47,443 nt of DNA. It comes from an uncultured Odoribacter sp. Lineage in GTDB: Bacteria > Bacteroidota > Bacteroidia > Bacteroidales > Marinifilaceae. Where the stretch lies: positions 1 through 47,443 of the forward strand of contig UQJP01000028.1 of assembly GCA_900541415.1 (NCBI GenBank), read 5' to 3'. Made by a program: the position numbers and the translations under genes. The notes beneath the pieces were generated by a model. That model did no database searches. It saw only the letters and a list, made by a program, of their open reading frames with translations, and was not told where the DNA came from. Positions within the stretch are counted from its first letter, which is position 1. The number at the start of each line of letters is the position of its first letter. Positions 1-8,428 of the stretch are shown piece after piece.

Positions 1-507
1 ACATAAGTCTGAGAGGTGGGGGGGGCCCCCCCAGCCTATTTGCCTGCCACTCCCGCAGGAATCGTGGAATTGTTGAAACGTTATGATATTCCCACACAGG
101 GCAAGCATTGTGTGGTGATCGGGCGTAGTAATATTGTGGGTACGCCGATGGCGGTGCTGATGTCGCGGAAGGATAAGTATGCGGATTGCACGGTGACGAT
201 CTGTCACAGCCGTACGCAGAATATCGGAGAAATTACCCGTCAGGCCGATATTTTGATCGTGGCTTTGGGTAAACCTCATTTTGTAACCGCCGATATGGTG
301 AAACCGGATGCCGTAGTGGTGGACGTGGGGATTCACCGTGTTCCTTCCGATCAAACGAAATCGGGTTTCCGCCTGATCGGGGATGTTGATTTTGAGCATG
401 TCGCTCCTAAGTGTTCTTATATTACCCCGGTTCCCGGCGGTGTAGGACCGATGACGATTGTTTCTTTGTTACAGAATACATTGAAAGCATGTAAAGGGTT
501 GGAATAA
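1..507 (+). CDS. folD: FolD bifunctional methylenetetrahydrofolate dehydrogenase/cyclohydrolase, 3' part
   Basis: FolD interconverts 5,10-methylene-THF and 10-formyl-THF, with NADP-linked dehydrogenase and cyclohydrolase steps, in the cytosol. The visible reading starts with AYLPATPAGIVELL, continues through the dinucleotide-binding GRSNIVGTPM, and ends with the family's PGGVGPMT block. About 160 C-terminal residues of a protein usually near 290 are present. The frame cannot be followed upstream of the G8C7 run at 18-32: the same frame has stops at 4-6 and 10-12, while another frame reads ISLRG. This suggests a 1-2 base error or frameshift in the homopolymer. The GTG at 16 is therefore not a real start; the gene continues beyond the window. 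The next gene starts 89 nt downstream on the same strand. Confidence 0.9.
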
Positions 508-596
508 TGTACCCGTATATTTAAACATACCGGTATATCAATGGGGAATGTTTTTCATTGGTGTACCGGTTTTTGTTGTTTTATAATTTTAGGCGT

Positions 597-1829
597 ATGG
601 TGCTGAATTATATTTGGATATTTTTTTTCGGAGTAGCTTTTTTGGTGGCTTTATACCGTTTGCTGGTAGAGGGCGACACGGAAGTATTCGGAGCCATGAT
701 CAGGTCGACGTTCGATATGTCGAAGACCGGGTTCGAGATTTCACTGGGATTGACCGGAGTGCTGACCTTGTGGATGGGGATTATGAAGATCGGGGAGCGG
801 GGCGGAGCCGTGGGAGTGATGTCGCGGGCGATCAGTCCGTTCTTCCGGCGTTTATTCCCGGAATTGCCGAAGGATAGCCCCGCCCACGGCTCGATTATGA
901 TGAATCTGGCGGCGAATATGCTGGGGCTGGATAATGCGGCCACTCCTATGGGGTTGAAGGCGATGCAGCAGATGCAGGAAGTGAATCCGGGGAAAGATAC
1001 GGCATCGAATGCCCAGATCATGTTTCTGGTGTTGAATACGTCGGGTTTGACAATTGTTCCGGTTTCGATCATGGTTTACCGGGCTCAGTTGGGGGCAGCC
1101 AATCCGACCGATGTTTTTATTCCGATTCTGATCGCTACTTATTTTTCGACTTTGGCGGGCTTGATTGCTGTGGCGTTATATCAGCGGATCAATTTGTTCG
1201 ACAAGGTGATTTTAGCTTATCTGGGCGGCGTTTCCGCTTTGATCGGCGGTGTCATCTGGTATTTTTCTTCATTGGATAAAGAGTCGCTGACTGTGGCTTC
1301 CAATCTGGCGAGTAATATCATCCTGTTTTTTATTATTATTTCTTTTATCGGTATGGCGGCGTGGAAACGTATCAATGTGTATAATGCGTTTATCGACGGA
1401 GCAAAAGGAGGTTTCGGCACGGCTATCAAGATTATCCCTTACCTGATTGCCATATTGGTGGCTATCGGGGTGTTCCGGGCTTCCGGGGCTATGGAGATGG
1501 TTATGACGGGGGTCGAGCGGCTGGTGCTGGCTATGGGATTTAATGCCGATTGGGTGGATGCCTTGCCTACGGCTTTGATGAAACCTTTGAGCGGTAGCGG
1601 AGCCAGGGGGATGATGGTTGATACGATGACGACGTTTGGGGCCGATTCGTTTGCCGGGCGGCTTGCCTGTACTTTTCAGGGAGCGGCGGATACTACATTT
1701 TATATTATTGCCGTGTATTTCGGTGCGGTTGGGGTGAAAAATACGCGCTATGCCATCCCGTGTGGGCTGATAGCCGATTTGGCGGGTGTGGTTGCGGCGA
1801 TTGTGGTGGCTTATCTTTTCTTTGCTTAA
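597..1829 (+). CDS. SpmA/SpmB-type nucleoside-recognition (gate) domain membrane protein
   Basis: A 410-residue polytopic inner-membrane protein that resembles spore maturation proteins SpmA and SpmB joined in one chain. The first half carries a gate domain with a conserved MMNLAANMLGLDNAATPMG region. The second half carries another, with PLSGSGARGMM and CTFQGAADTTFYI. Such fused proteins occur in non-sporulating Bacteroidota; the transported substrate is unknown, so the sporulation name should not be taken literally. I chose ATG 597 over an upstream TTG at 558 because the hydrophobic N-terminus starts directly after it. The stop lies 5 nt before mnmA, which suggests co-transcription. Confidence 0.85.
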   Translation: MVLNYIWIFFFGVAFLVALYRLLVEGDTEVFGAMIRSTFDMSKTGFEISLGLTGVLTLWMGIMKIGERGGAVGVMSRAISPFFRRLFPELPKDSPAHGSIMMNLAANMLGLDNAATPMGLKAMQQMQEVNPGKDTASNAQIMFLVLNTSGLTIVPVSIMVYRAQLGAANPTDVFIPILIATYFSTLAGLIAVALYQRINLFDKVILAYLGGVSALIGGVIWYFSSLDKESLTVASNLASNIILFFIIISFIGMAAWKRINVYNAFIDGAKGGFGTAIKIIPYLIAILVAIGVFRASGAMEMVMTGVERLVLAMGFNADWVDALPTALMKPLSGSGARGMMVDTMTTFGADSFAGRLACTFQGAADTTFYIIAVYFGAVGVKNTRYAIPCGLIADLAGVVAAIVVAYLFFA

Positions 1830-1834
1830 CGGAT

Positions 1835-2875
1835 ATGGAAAAAATAGTGGTAGGGTTGAGTGGCGGGGTCGATAGTTTTGTTTCGGCTTTGCTGTTGCAG
1901 CAGCAGGGATATGAGGTGGTGGGGGTGACTTTGGCGATGTGGGGAGAGAAAGAGCCGACCGATGTGCAGGAACTATGCCGGAAGTTGGGGATAGAGCTGG
2001 TTTGTTGGGATGGGCGCGGGATGTTCCGGGAATGGGTGGTGCGGCCTTTTATGGCCGGGTATGTGTCGGGCGAAACGCCCAGTCCTTGTTGTGTGTGTAA
2101 CTGTTATGTGAAATGGCGGTTACTGGCGGAAGCTGCCGATAGTCTGGGAATTTACCGGATCGCTACGGGGCATTATGTGCGTATAGCCGAACGGGACGGG
2201 AAATATTATATCCGTAAAGGGATTGATCCGGCGAAAGACCAGTCGTATTTCCTTTGGGGAGTGCCTCAGGACATTTTATGCCGTGCGGTGACCCCGTTGG
2301 GCAGTATGACAAAGACTGAGGTAAAATCTTATGCTGCCGTGCATGGTTATGAGGAAATGGCGCGAAAACCCGAAAGTATGGGGATTTGTTTTTTGCAGGG
2401 GGAGGATTACCGGGATTTCATTGTGAAGTGGGGGGGATTGCCCGGCGATGTACAGCAACCGGGAAATATTGTGGATGCTGCGGGAAAAGTCATCGGGCAA
2501 CATGCTGGAATTTTAAATTACACGATCGGGCAAAAGCGGGGGATGCCTTTGGTGGAGGGACATCCTTTATATGTGGCGGAAATCGATGCTTCCGCCAACA
2601 CTATCCGGGCCGATGTGAAGAGCGGACTTTTCCGGATGACGCTGGAGGTAGACCGGGTGAATGTTGTGCGGCTGGAGGATTTGTTTGCGGAAAACATAGA
2701 GATTAAAATACGGGGATTGGGTTTGAATCCGGGGGGGTATATCCGGGTAGAAGAACAGGCTGACCGTAGTTTACATATCCGGTTATCGGAGGCGGCCTGG
2801 GCGGTGGCTCCGGGGCAGCCAGTGGCTTTTTATTGCGGTGATTGGTTATTGGGCGGGGGATATGTAAAAAAATAA
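1835..2875 (+). CDS. mnmA: tRNA-specific 2-thiouridylase MnmA
   Basis: MnmA adenylates and then thiolates U34 of tRNA Lys/Glu/Gln using persulfide sulfur. The 346-residue chain shows the PP-loop SGGVDS (9-14), the first catalytic Cys in the PCCVCN block (about C88), GHYVRI near 112, and the second catalytic Cys in GICFLQG (about C185). The C-terminal half has the PUA-like and beta-barrel region (NYTIGQKRG). It is slightly shorter than the E. coli enzyme (368). Bacteroidales often have several MnmA paralogues, so this copy may not be the only one. ATG 1835 follows the previous stop by 5 nt. The stop precedes the tRNA-Trp promoter. Confidence 0.93.
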   Translation: MEKIVVGLSGGVDSFVSALLLQQQGYEVVGVTLAMWGEKEPTDVQELCRKLGIELVCWDGRGMFREWVVRPFMAGYVSGETPSPCCVCNCYVKWRLLAEAADSLGIYRIATGHYVRIAERDGKYYIRKGIDPAKDQSYFLWGVPQDILCRAVTPLGSMTKTEVKSYAAVHGYEEMARKPESMGICFLQGEDYRDFIVKWGGLPGDVQQPGNIVDAAGKVIGQHAGILNYTIGQKRGMPLVEGHPLYVAEIDASANTIRADVKSGLFRMTLEVDRVNVVRLEDLFAENIEIKIRGLGLNPGGYIRVEEQADRSLHIRLSEAAWAVAPGQPVAFYCGDWLLGGGYVKK

Positions 2876-2896
2876 GATTTTTTTGATAGTCGGGTT

Positions 2897-2925
2897 TTGT
2901 TTTTCAGAAAAAATGCTTTCCTTTG
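2897..2925 (+). promoter_or_regulatory. Promoter of tRNA-Trp
   Basis: TTG at 2897-2899, 18 nt, then TTCCTTTG at 2918-2925. This is one mismatch from the Bacteroidota -7 consensus TAnnTTTG. The predicted start, about 5 nt downstream, lies just before the tRNA. Confidence 0.5.
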
Positions 2926-2936
2926 CACCACGAATT

Positions 2937-3009
2937 ACGGAAGTAGCTCAGTCGGTAGAGCACTGGTCTCCAAAACCAGGTGTCGGGAGTTCGAGCCTCT
3001 CCTTCCGTG
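2937..3009 (+). tRNA. tRNA-Trp (anticodon CCA)
   Basis: A complete cloverleaf. The 7-bp acceptor stem pairs ACGGAAG (2937-2943) with CTTCCGT (3002-3008). The D arm is GCTC/GAGC, the anticodon stem CTGGT/ACCAG encloses loop CTCCAAA (anticodon CCA), and the T arm GGGAG/CTCTC carries TTCGAGC. The discriminator is G; the 3' CCA is not encoded. In many Bacteroidota tRNA-Trp lies beside tuf/secE; here it stands alone after mnmA. Confidence 0.96.
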
Positions 3010-3015
3010 CTTTTG

Positions 3016-3047
3016 AAGAGTTATGTCACGGCATAACTCTTTTTTTT
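3016..3047 (+). terminator. Rho-independent terminator after tRNA-Trp
   Basis: Perfect 9-bp stem AGAGTTATG/CATAACTCT (3017-3025 / 3032-3040) with a 6-nt loop, followed by an uninterrupted T run (to 3047). Confidence 0.88.
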
Positions 3048-3663
3048 ATTCCCTTTTTTATCCTATTTCCTTTCCTTTTTCTTTGAGCTTTTATCTGCAT
3101 GCGTCGTTTACCATTTTAGGACGTTTATCCTGTTTTTATTCCCGTACATTCCGTATAGTTATGGCTTTTTCCGTATTTTATCCTGCTGTATTGGGGGCGC
3201 GGAAGGGGGTGTGTTCAAATTTTGTTATGATGGTATTTTTTATGTTGCTGATAAACAATGTTTTATAGTGTAGTTTGAAAACTCTGTTGGCTGATAATAG
3301 AGGGATGTTCGTTTTTGAAGATAATTTGGCTTGAAATTTGTATGAGAGTGTGGTAAATTTAGGGTATGGTCGTGATTGGCGAGCTTCACCCCGTATTTTA
3401 AGTTGTGTATATTATGTTAGTAAATTTGTTTGCAGAATGATGACATAGCAAATCAGATAGGCTGTTTTTCATGAACTTATTGAGGGTATGATTGTTTCCT
3501 TTTAAAAAAAATGTACGTTTAATCAGGAATATACAACCTATTATCTCTACAAAAAAACAACTACATGTTTTCACGGAAACAATATGATTATTAAGTTGTT
3601 ATACGTGTGCCATAAAATATTAAGAATTATGATCCGACATACCTGATTTTAACAAAAAAAACG
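3048..3663. other. Gene-free AT-rich stretch
   Basis: About 600 bases between the tRNA terminator and the response-regulator promoter. Short open frames here (for example 3023-3268) are rich in F, L and Y from T-rich sequence and look non-coding. A TAAATTTG (-7-like) lies at 3421-3428 without a well-spaced -33 partner. No hairpin or RNA family was recognised. Confidence 0.6.
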
Positions 3664-3671
3664 TACCTTTG
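3664..3671 (+). promoter_or_regulatory. -7 element of response-regulator promoter
   Basis: TACCTTTG is a perfect TAnnTTTG match 47 nt before the ATG at 3719. The -33 region is weak (CTG at 3643-3645, 18 nt away). Confidence 0.55.
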
Positions 3672-3718
3672 AATCCGTCTTTTACTATTTTAGCCTGTGG
3701 CATTTAACACAAATTTAT

Positions 3719-4102
3719 ATGGAGAATCCCGAAAATGAGAATGCCGAAAAATTAACCATTTTGATCGCTGAGGATGATGATAGTAATTACATCCTCCTGC
3801 ATGTACTGCTAAAGCAAGATTATTGCCTGGTACGTGCTCATAATGGCAGAGAGGCTGTTCAGTTGTTCCGGGAATGTTGTCCTTGCCTGATTTTAATGGA
3901 TATTAAAATGCCTGAAATGGACGGGTATGAGGCAACGGCTGCTATTCGCCATTTATCTTCTTCCATTCCTATTATTGCTGTAACTGCTTATGCTTTCCGG
4001 GAAGATCAGGAACGTATTTTATCGAGTGGTTTTTCCGATTATTTATCTAAACCTGTTAATGGACAGGCCTTAAAAAACAAGATTTTGGAACATCTCCGTT
4101 GA
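3719..4102 (+). CDS. Single-domain response regulator (CheY-like receiver)
   Basis: A 127-residue stand-alone receiver domain. The acidic pocket is AEDDD (17-21), the phospho-acceptor is D61 in LILMDIKMPEMDG, the switch Thr is T89, and the conserved Lys is K111 in YLSKP. There is no output domain, so it probably acts by protein contact or as a phosphorelay intermediate. Its sequence is strikingly close to the C-terminal receiver of the hybrid kinase at 27599-30817: both share LKQDY, LILMDI-MPEMDG, PIIA-TA-AF and DYLSKP. No kinase or phosphotransfer gene is adjacent. It is monocistronic, with its own -7 element. Confidence 0.9.
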   Translation: MENPENENAEKLTILIAEDDDSNYILLHVLLKQDYCLVRAHNGREAVQLFRECCPCLILMDIKMPEMDGYEATAAIRHLSSSIPIIAVTAYAFREDQERILSSGFSDYLSKPVNGQALKNKILEHLR

Positions 4103-4115
4103 TCTTTGTTTTCTT

Positions 4116-4140
4116 GAAAGGGCAGATCCCCCTTCTTTTT
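4116..4140 (+). terminator. Possible weak terminator of the response regulator
   Basis: Short stem AAGGG/CCCTT (4118-4122 / 4130-4134) followed by TTCTTTTT. The stem is only 5 bp, so the call is tentative. The remaining bases to 4427 hold nothing recognised. Confidence 0.35.
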
Positions 4141-4427
4141 CAGCTTTTTTAAATTGAATAATATTTGTTGAAGTCCGGTATAAATTTTTCCGGATTCGGT
4201 TGTCGTTGGAAAGGTGTGAGGCCGTATTTCTAATGCCGTAGCCTTTTGTCGGAAATATCTTTTTGGGGGGATGGAGTAGTGATAAAAATTCCTCTCCTTT
4301 GCCCTCCTTGCTGTTTTAGAGATGCTGCGTATAGAAGGAGGGATGTCCGGGTGCGGGAACAGGCGGGGAGATATGTATTTCCCTTTCATTGAATCAGCCC
4401 TTCCGGGAATGGAAGATATGCCCGCCG

Positions 4428-4465
4428 GAAAAAAGAAAGACCGGGGCTCTGTGAGCCCCGGTCTT
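4428..4465 (-). terminator. Strong terminator of the PCMD lipoprotein gene
   Basis: Perfect 13-bp stem AAGACCGGGGCTC/GAGCCCCGGTCTT (4437-4449 / 4453-4465) with a 3-nt loop. It is followed on the minus strand by a U-rich tract (complement of 4428-4436). It lies 24 nt past the stop of the minus-strand gene at 4489. Confidence 0.9.
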
Positions 4466-4488
4466 CAGTTATGTTGCAATGTGTCCGA

Positions 4489-6483
4489 TTATTCGAATGT
4501 AACTTTCAGATCGTCAACATAAAGCACACTACCCGGTGCTCCGCTGAATTTGTCTCCGTCTTTACTTGACGAGCAAACGATCGCTAATTTATATTTCTTT
4601 GTCGGATCGAATTTGTTGCTGCCCCAGTCGAAATTAATATTAAAATCGGTGTAGGTAGGTTTTGCGGTTTCGTCTTTCAAAGAAGCTTTTGCTACAATCT
4701 TTTCAGAAGTCAGCAAGTTTGTTCCGTCGAGGAAGTCGAAGGCATAGCTATCCACTTCATACAGCACGGCATTGATTGCCGGAGCATCGGTTTTGCTGTT
4801 GTCTTCTTTCACTTCATTTGCTTTGGTCGGGTCGGCACAAACGTAATAGGTAGGTCCCGGGGTGTATTTGTAAGATCCCTGGAAGCTTACCGGTTTTTTC
4901 GTGCAAGGATAACCGAATTTTGTACTTTTCAGGGTGTTTGTAATGTTTACAATAAATTCACCGGAGAAAACGGTTCCTGAGGTAACTTTCGGGATTGCAG
5001 GGATAAATCCGCCGAATCCGGCCTGTCCCGTCGTGTTCAGGGTTTCAAGGCGTGCTGCTTTTCCTGATTTCGCATCCTCGCTCGGTGTTACCGGATAGGG
5101 AGCTGTTTTGGAGTATAGTTTATCATACATCATCTTGATCCATTTCGCACCTTCGTTAGAAGTGGCCCAACCGTCAGCAGGCTCATCATACATTAAGTAC
5201 ATGTTTGCAGAGTCGGTGGTTTCATTCTTGAGTTCCCAGGTTTCGAATCCCGAAGCAAAAGCAAAGTTGGTGTTCAATACGCTGTAATTAATCACGTAAG
5301 TGTTTTTGGTTTTACCACTTTGTGAGTTTACGGTGAATTTCTGTTCTTTTGAGAAATCAACCGGAGTTCCCGGTACATATTCAACGCCGCCTTGTGTGAT
5401 CGTGGCTCCTTCTGAAATTTTGAAAGTTGGCACTAAATTCAATTGTGCTTCCGTTGTCCCTTCTTTTACATAGATCATTACAGGATAATTACTGCCACTG
5501 CCTTCTTTGGAAATTTCCGGCTGAATGGCAAGAACGCTGCTGTTCAGTGTGAGTGATTCCAGAGTTGCTCCGGTCAGTTTTTTAGTTCCTTTAAACAAAT
5601 AGTCCGCTTTTTTATCTTTGGTGCTAAGCGTCATGTTTAAAGTCAGCGTTTTTCCTTCGAAATCGCCCGACAACACTAAATAAGACGTGTCTTGTTTGCT
5701 CCGTGGCGGCACCATCATGGTGATGGTGTCGATCAGCAGTTTGCTACCGTCTTTCACCAGTACGATAGAGTCAATCTGGGGGATAGATCTGGTCGTTGTG
5801 GTACTGCCTTCATTTGCCGGGAAACTTAAATAGAACGATTTGATAAAGATGGTGTTGAAATCTTCATATTCCACGGAAATACCGTCGCTCGGCCATTTTG
5901 AGTCGATGGTATCTCCTGTGATGGTAAGGGATTCGCGGGCATACCAGGCTGCAACTTCTGCGGCATAATCGGTGTTGTCTTCCACTTCGTCGGTTTTATT
6001 ACCACTGAAAGAAACTTCGATGTTTTGTCCCAGCGTAACGGCGAATACCGTGATCTGGAGGGCTGCTTTACCGTTTGTAATGGTTCCGGAGACGGTTACA
6101 TTCAGTTGTCCCAATGCCTGGTGGTTGATCACTGTTGAGGTTTGTTCCAGCATCACTGTTGTGTTGGCGTCTGTTACCGGAATGTTTGAAACGGTAATGT
6201 CGCCTACCTGTAATGCAGTTCCTGCAATCATGATTTTGAAGTTCCGTAATTCCAGTTTCGTTACGTTGGTGTTTTCACGGGAAATGTAGATGAATTGGGT
6301 ACTGCTTCCCAAATCGTTTCCATCTACTGTAACTCCCAGGTCACCTTTATAAGTTCCTGCGATTTCTTCTGCCCAGTCTGTTTTTGGGCCATCGTCGATT
6401 TTGTCGTCGTCTTTACAAGAGCTGAAGAAGCTCACTGTGCAGAGAATCATAAATAAATAGAAAATTTTCTTTTGCATAATCAT
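4489..6483 (-). CDS. PCMD-domain lipoprotein with calycin-like N-terminus
   Basis: A 664-residue exported lipoprotein with a signal peptide and lipobox FSSC (Cys 23), followed by a DDDKIDD spacer. Two calycin-like barrels follow at about 37-163 and 174-303, then an Ig/IPT-like segment (306-402) and a C-terminal PCMD domain (405-664). The PCMD domain shows GFETWE, GWATSNEGAKW and the GYPCTKKPVSFQGSYKY block. PCMD proteins are Bacteroidota surface or periplasmic proteins with a presumed, unproven carbohydrate link. The start is either ATG 6483 or the third codon (6477); both give the same signal peptide. It is divergent from a second calycin-like lipoprotein and ends in a strong terminator. No SusC/D or glycoside hydrolase is adjacent, so a PUL role is not supported. 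Confidence 0.85.
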   Translation of the reverse strand: MIMQKKIFYLFMILCTVSFFSSCKDDDKIDDGPKTDWAEEIAGTYKGDLGVTVDGNDLGSSTQFIYISRENTNVTKLELRNFKIMIAGTALQVGDITVSNIPVTDANTTVMLEQTSTVINHQALGQLNVTVSGTITNGKAALQITVFAVTLGQNIEVSFSGNKTDEVEDNTDYAAEVAAWYARESLTITGDTIDSKWPSDGISVEYEDFNTIFIKSFYLSFPANEGSTTTTRSIPQIDSIVLVKDGSKLLIDTITMMVPPRSKQDTSYLVLSGDFEGKTLTLNMTLSTKDKKADYLFKGTKKLTGATLESLTLNSSVLAIQPEISKEGSGSNYPVMIYVKEGTTEAQLNLVPTFKISEGATITQGGVEYVPGTPVDFSKEQKFTVNSQSGKTKNTYVINYSVLNTNFAFASGFETWELKNETTDSANMYLMYDEPADGWATSNEGAKWIKMMYDKLYSKTAPYPVTPSEDAKSGKAARLETLNTTGQAGFGGFIPAIPKVTSGTVFSGEFIVNITNTLKSTKFGYPCTKKPVSFQGSYKYTPGPTYYVCADPTKANEVKEDNSKTDAPAINAVLYEVDSYAFDFLDGTNLLTSEKIVAKASLKDETAKPTYTDFNINFDWGSNKFDPTKKYKLAIVCSSSKDGDKFSGAPGSVLYVDDLKVTFE

Positions 6484-6765
6484 TAAGTTAAATTAAAATC
6501 AGTTTTAGGGTGTAATGCTTTTTATGCTAAGGTTATTCCCAGCAAAAACTGTGCAAAATAAGTTAAAAAGAAGGACTAAATGCACCTTTTTAACATTTAA
6601 ATTTATACGATATTCATTTACAATAGGTTATGATGGGTTTCGATTCTAATAAAAAATAAATGAAAGTGCCCGGAAGAAGAAATCGGAACGGATCAGCAGG
6701 AAAACAAACTTTTGTTTCTTCGGCAGCGTATGAATCATTTAGAAATTTATTTAAAATATGATAAA

Positions 6766-7221
6766 ATGAAGCAAGGGAAAATCTGGATACTGGGAGTGTT
6801 TTCGTTAGTCTTATCTGCCTGTGAATGGGGAGAAGAGCCGACCTTGGCCGAATTATATGCCGGGACTTACCGGGGAGCGTTGTATGTTTCTTCTCCGGCG
6901 GGAGAGGAAGTCACGGACGGGCGGGTGGAAATGACGGTGGCAGGTGACCGGACTTTACAATTGAGGTTTACCGATATAAAGTGGGCGGGTGAAACGATCG
7001 ATTCTTTGGTCATTCCGGCTTTGCTGAGCCTTGACGGGCAGAACCGCCTGGCCGGGAAGCGTGGAGGGATCAACTGGGCAGAGGGACAGGTGGTTCATGC
7101 GGAAATTGAGGGGGAAATGGTTTACGATAAGTCGGAATTGACGGTTTTGGTGAATGTGGGCACAGAAGGGGCTGTTCCTACGGCAGCGTGGGTGTTGAAG
7201 TTTCGTGGCACAAGAATGTAG
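6766..7221 (+). CDS. Calycin-like domain lipoprotein
   Basis: A 151-residue lipoprotein with signal peptide and lipobox LSAC (Cys 19). A single calycin-like barrel follows, starting at AGTYRG and ending KFRG. This matches the start of the first barrel in the divergent PCMD lipoprotein (AGTYKG). The two therefore look like relatives produced by duplication or domain sharing. ATG 6766 is chosen over an in-frame upstream TTG at 6712 because the signal peptide begins there. Ligand and role are unknown. Confidence 0.8.
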   Translation: MKQGKIWILGVFSLVLSACEWGEEPTLAELYAGTYRGALYVSSPAGEEVTDGRVEMTVAGDRTLQLRFTDIKWAGETIDSLVIPALLSLDGQNRLAGKRGGINWAEGQVVHAEIEGEMVYDKSELTVLVNVGTEGAVPTAAWVLKFRGTRM

Positions 7222-7228
7222 AATCGGC

Positions 7229-7257
7229 TTTGTTTTGCCGTTTTTTTTATAATTTTG
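7229..7257 (+). promoter_or_regulatory. Promoter of the EEP-family lipoprotein gene
   Basis: TTTG (7229-7232), 17 nt, then a perfect TAATTTTG (7250-7257), 69 nt before the ATG. A short CGGC/GCCG stem followed by eight T's (7225-7248) overlaps it and may terminate the previous gene. Confidence 0.5.
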
Positions 7258-7325
7258 CAATTTCGTAGGAATAGCGGGTTTTGAGCGCTATTCGTTGGGC
7301 TGACGTTGTATTTAAACCTAATATT

Positions 7326-8348
7326 ATGAGATTGTTATTATTATTGTGCCTGGTGGGGGGCTTAGTGGCTTGCCAGGGAAAGAAAGAGGTGAAATTTTTG
7401 CAGTTGAATGTCTGGCAGGAAGGAACTTCCGTAAAGGACGGGTATGAAGCTATGGCGGACGAGATAGCCCGGGTAGATGCCGATTTTGTGATGTTGAGCG
7501 AGGTGAGGAATTATAAGAATACCCGTTTTTGCGACCGTATCACCGAATCGCTGAAAGAGCGGGGTAAGACCTATTATTCTTTTTATAGTTACGATTCCGG
7601 TCTTTTGAGTAAGTATCCGATTAAGGACAGTGCTACTATTTTCCCTGAAAAGGGTGACCATGGCAGCATCTATAAGTTGGTGGCGGATATGGACGGACAG
7701 GAAGTTGCGGTTTACACGGCCCATCTCGATTACCTGAATTGTTCTTATTATCTGGTGCGCGGGTATAGCGGTTCAAACTGGAGGCGTTTGGATTCTGCTG
7801 TGGTGAATGTGGATTCGCTTTTGGCCGATAATGTCGCTTCACAGCGGGACGATGCTATCCGCCTGTTTATTGCAGATGCACAGAAAGAGTTGGCAAAGAA
7901 TCGTCTGGTGTTTATCGGGGGAGATTTCAACGAGCCTTCTCATCTGGATTGGACAGAGGCAACGAAGGACAGTGCAGATCATCACGGTGTGGTGATTCCC
8001 TGGACAGTGAGCACCTTGTTGGAAAATGCGGGCTTTAAGGATGCTTACCGTGTGTTTTATCCCGATCCGGTAAAAAATCCGGGTTATACTTATCCGGCGG
8101 ATGCTGCGACGGTGGATGTGAAGCGGCTGACCTGGGCTCCGGAATCGGATGAACGGGAAAGGATCGATTTTATTTATTATTTCCCTGCTGAGCAGTTGAA
8201 TTTGACGAATGCCGTGATTTTCGGCCCGCGTGGTTCTATCCGTAACAGCGAAAGGATTAAAGAAAATACGGCCGATGTGTTTGTAGAGCCGCTGGGAATA
8301 TGGCCTACCGACCATAAGGGGGTAATTGCCGAGTTCCGGTTGAATTAA
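7326..8348 (+). CDS. Endonuclease/exonuclease/phosphatase-family lipoprotein
   Basis: 340 residues with a lipobox LVAC (Cys 16) and an EEP (DNase I-like) fold. Catalytic and metal-site motifs are visible: N28 in QLNVW, E59 in SEVRN, H133 in TAHLDY, D200/N202 in GGDFNEP, and the terminal DHKG. Family members cleave phosphodiesters or phosphate monoesters (nucleic acids, sphingomyelin, inositol phosphates). The substrate here cannot be read from the sequence. Lipidation places it in the envelope. ATG 7326 is used rather than an upstream alternative start at 7281, because the signal peptide starts at 7326. It has its own promoter and a shared bidirectional terminator. Confidence 0.88.
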   Translation: MRLLLLLCLVGGLVACQGKKEVKFLQLNVWQEGTSVKDGYEAMADEIARVDADFVMLSEVRNYKNTRFCDRITESLKERGKTYYSFYSYDSGLLSKYPIKDSATIFPEKGDHGSIYKLVADMDGQEVAVYTAHLDYLNCSYYLVRGYSGSNWRRLDSAVVNVDSLLADNVASQRDDAIRLFIADAQKELAKNRLVFIGGDFNEPSHLDWTEATKDSADHHGVVIPWTVSTLLENAGFKDAYRVFYPDPVKNPGYTYPADAATVDVKRLTWAPESDERERIDFIYYFPAEQLNLTNAVIFGPRGSIRNSERIKENTADVFVEPLGIWPTDHKGVIAEFRLN

Positions 8349-8374
8349 AAGTTTATCCTTGTCAGGAGGATGCT

Positions 8375-8428
8375 ATAAAAAGAACGTGGCCACAGTTTCA
8401 AAATCGTGGCCACGTTTTCTTTTTTTAT
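8375..8428. terminator. Bidirectional terminator between convergent genes
   Basis: 11-bp stem AACGTGGCCAC/GTGGCCACGTT (8383-8393 / 8406-8416). T-rich tracts follow on the plus strand (TTCTTTTTTT) and on the minus strand (TCTTTTTAT). It serves the EEP gene and the sulfatase, whose stop lies inside the flank. Confidence 0.82.

Noticed and set aside
597..1829. Sporulation machinery (SpmA/SpmB)
   Set aside because: The domain is widespread in non-sporulating Bacteroidota, and no other sporulation gene is present.
3023..3268. 81-codon frame after the tRNA terminator
   Set aside because: T-rich, Phe/Ser/Leu-heavy, starts inside the terminator hairpin, no promoter.
3421..3428. TAAATTTG as a promoter in the 3-kb gap
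   Set aside because: The nearest TTG is only 15 nt away and no gene or RNA follows; probably chance in AT-rich sequence.
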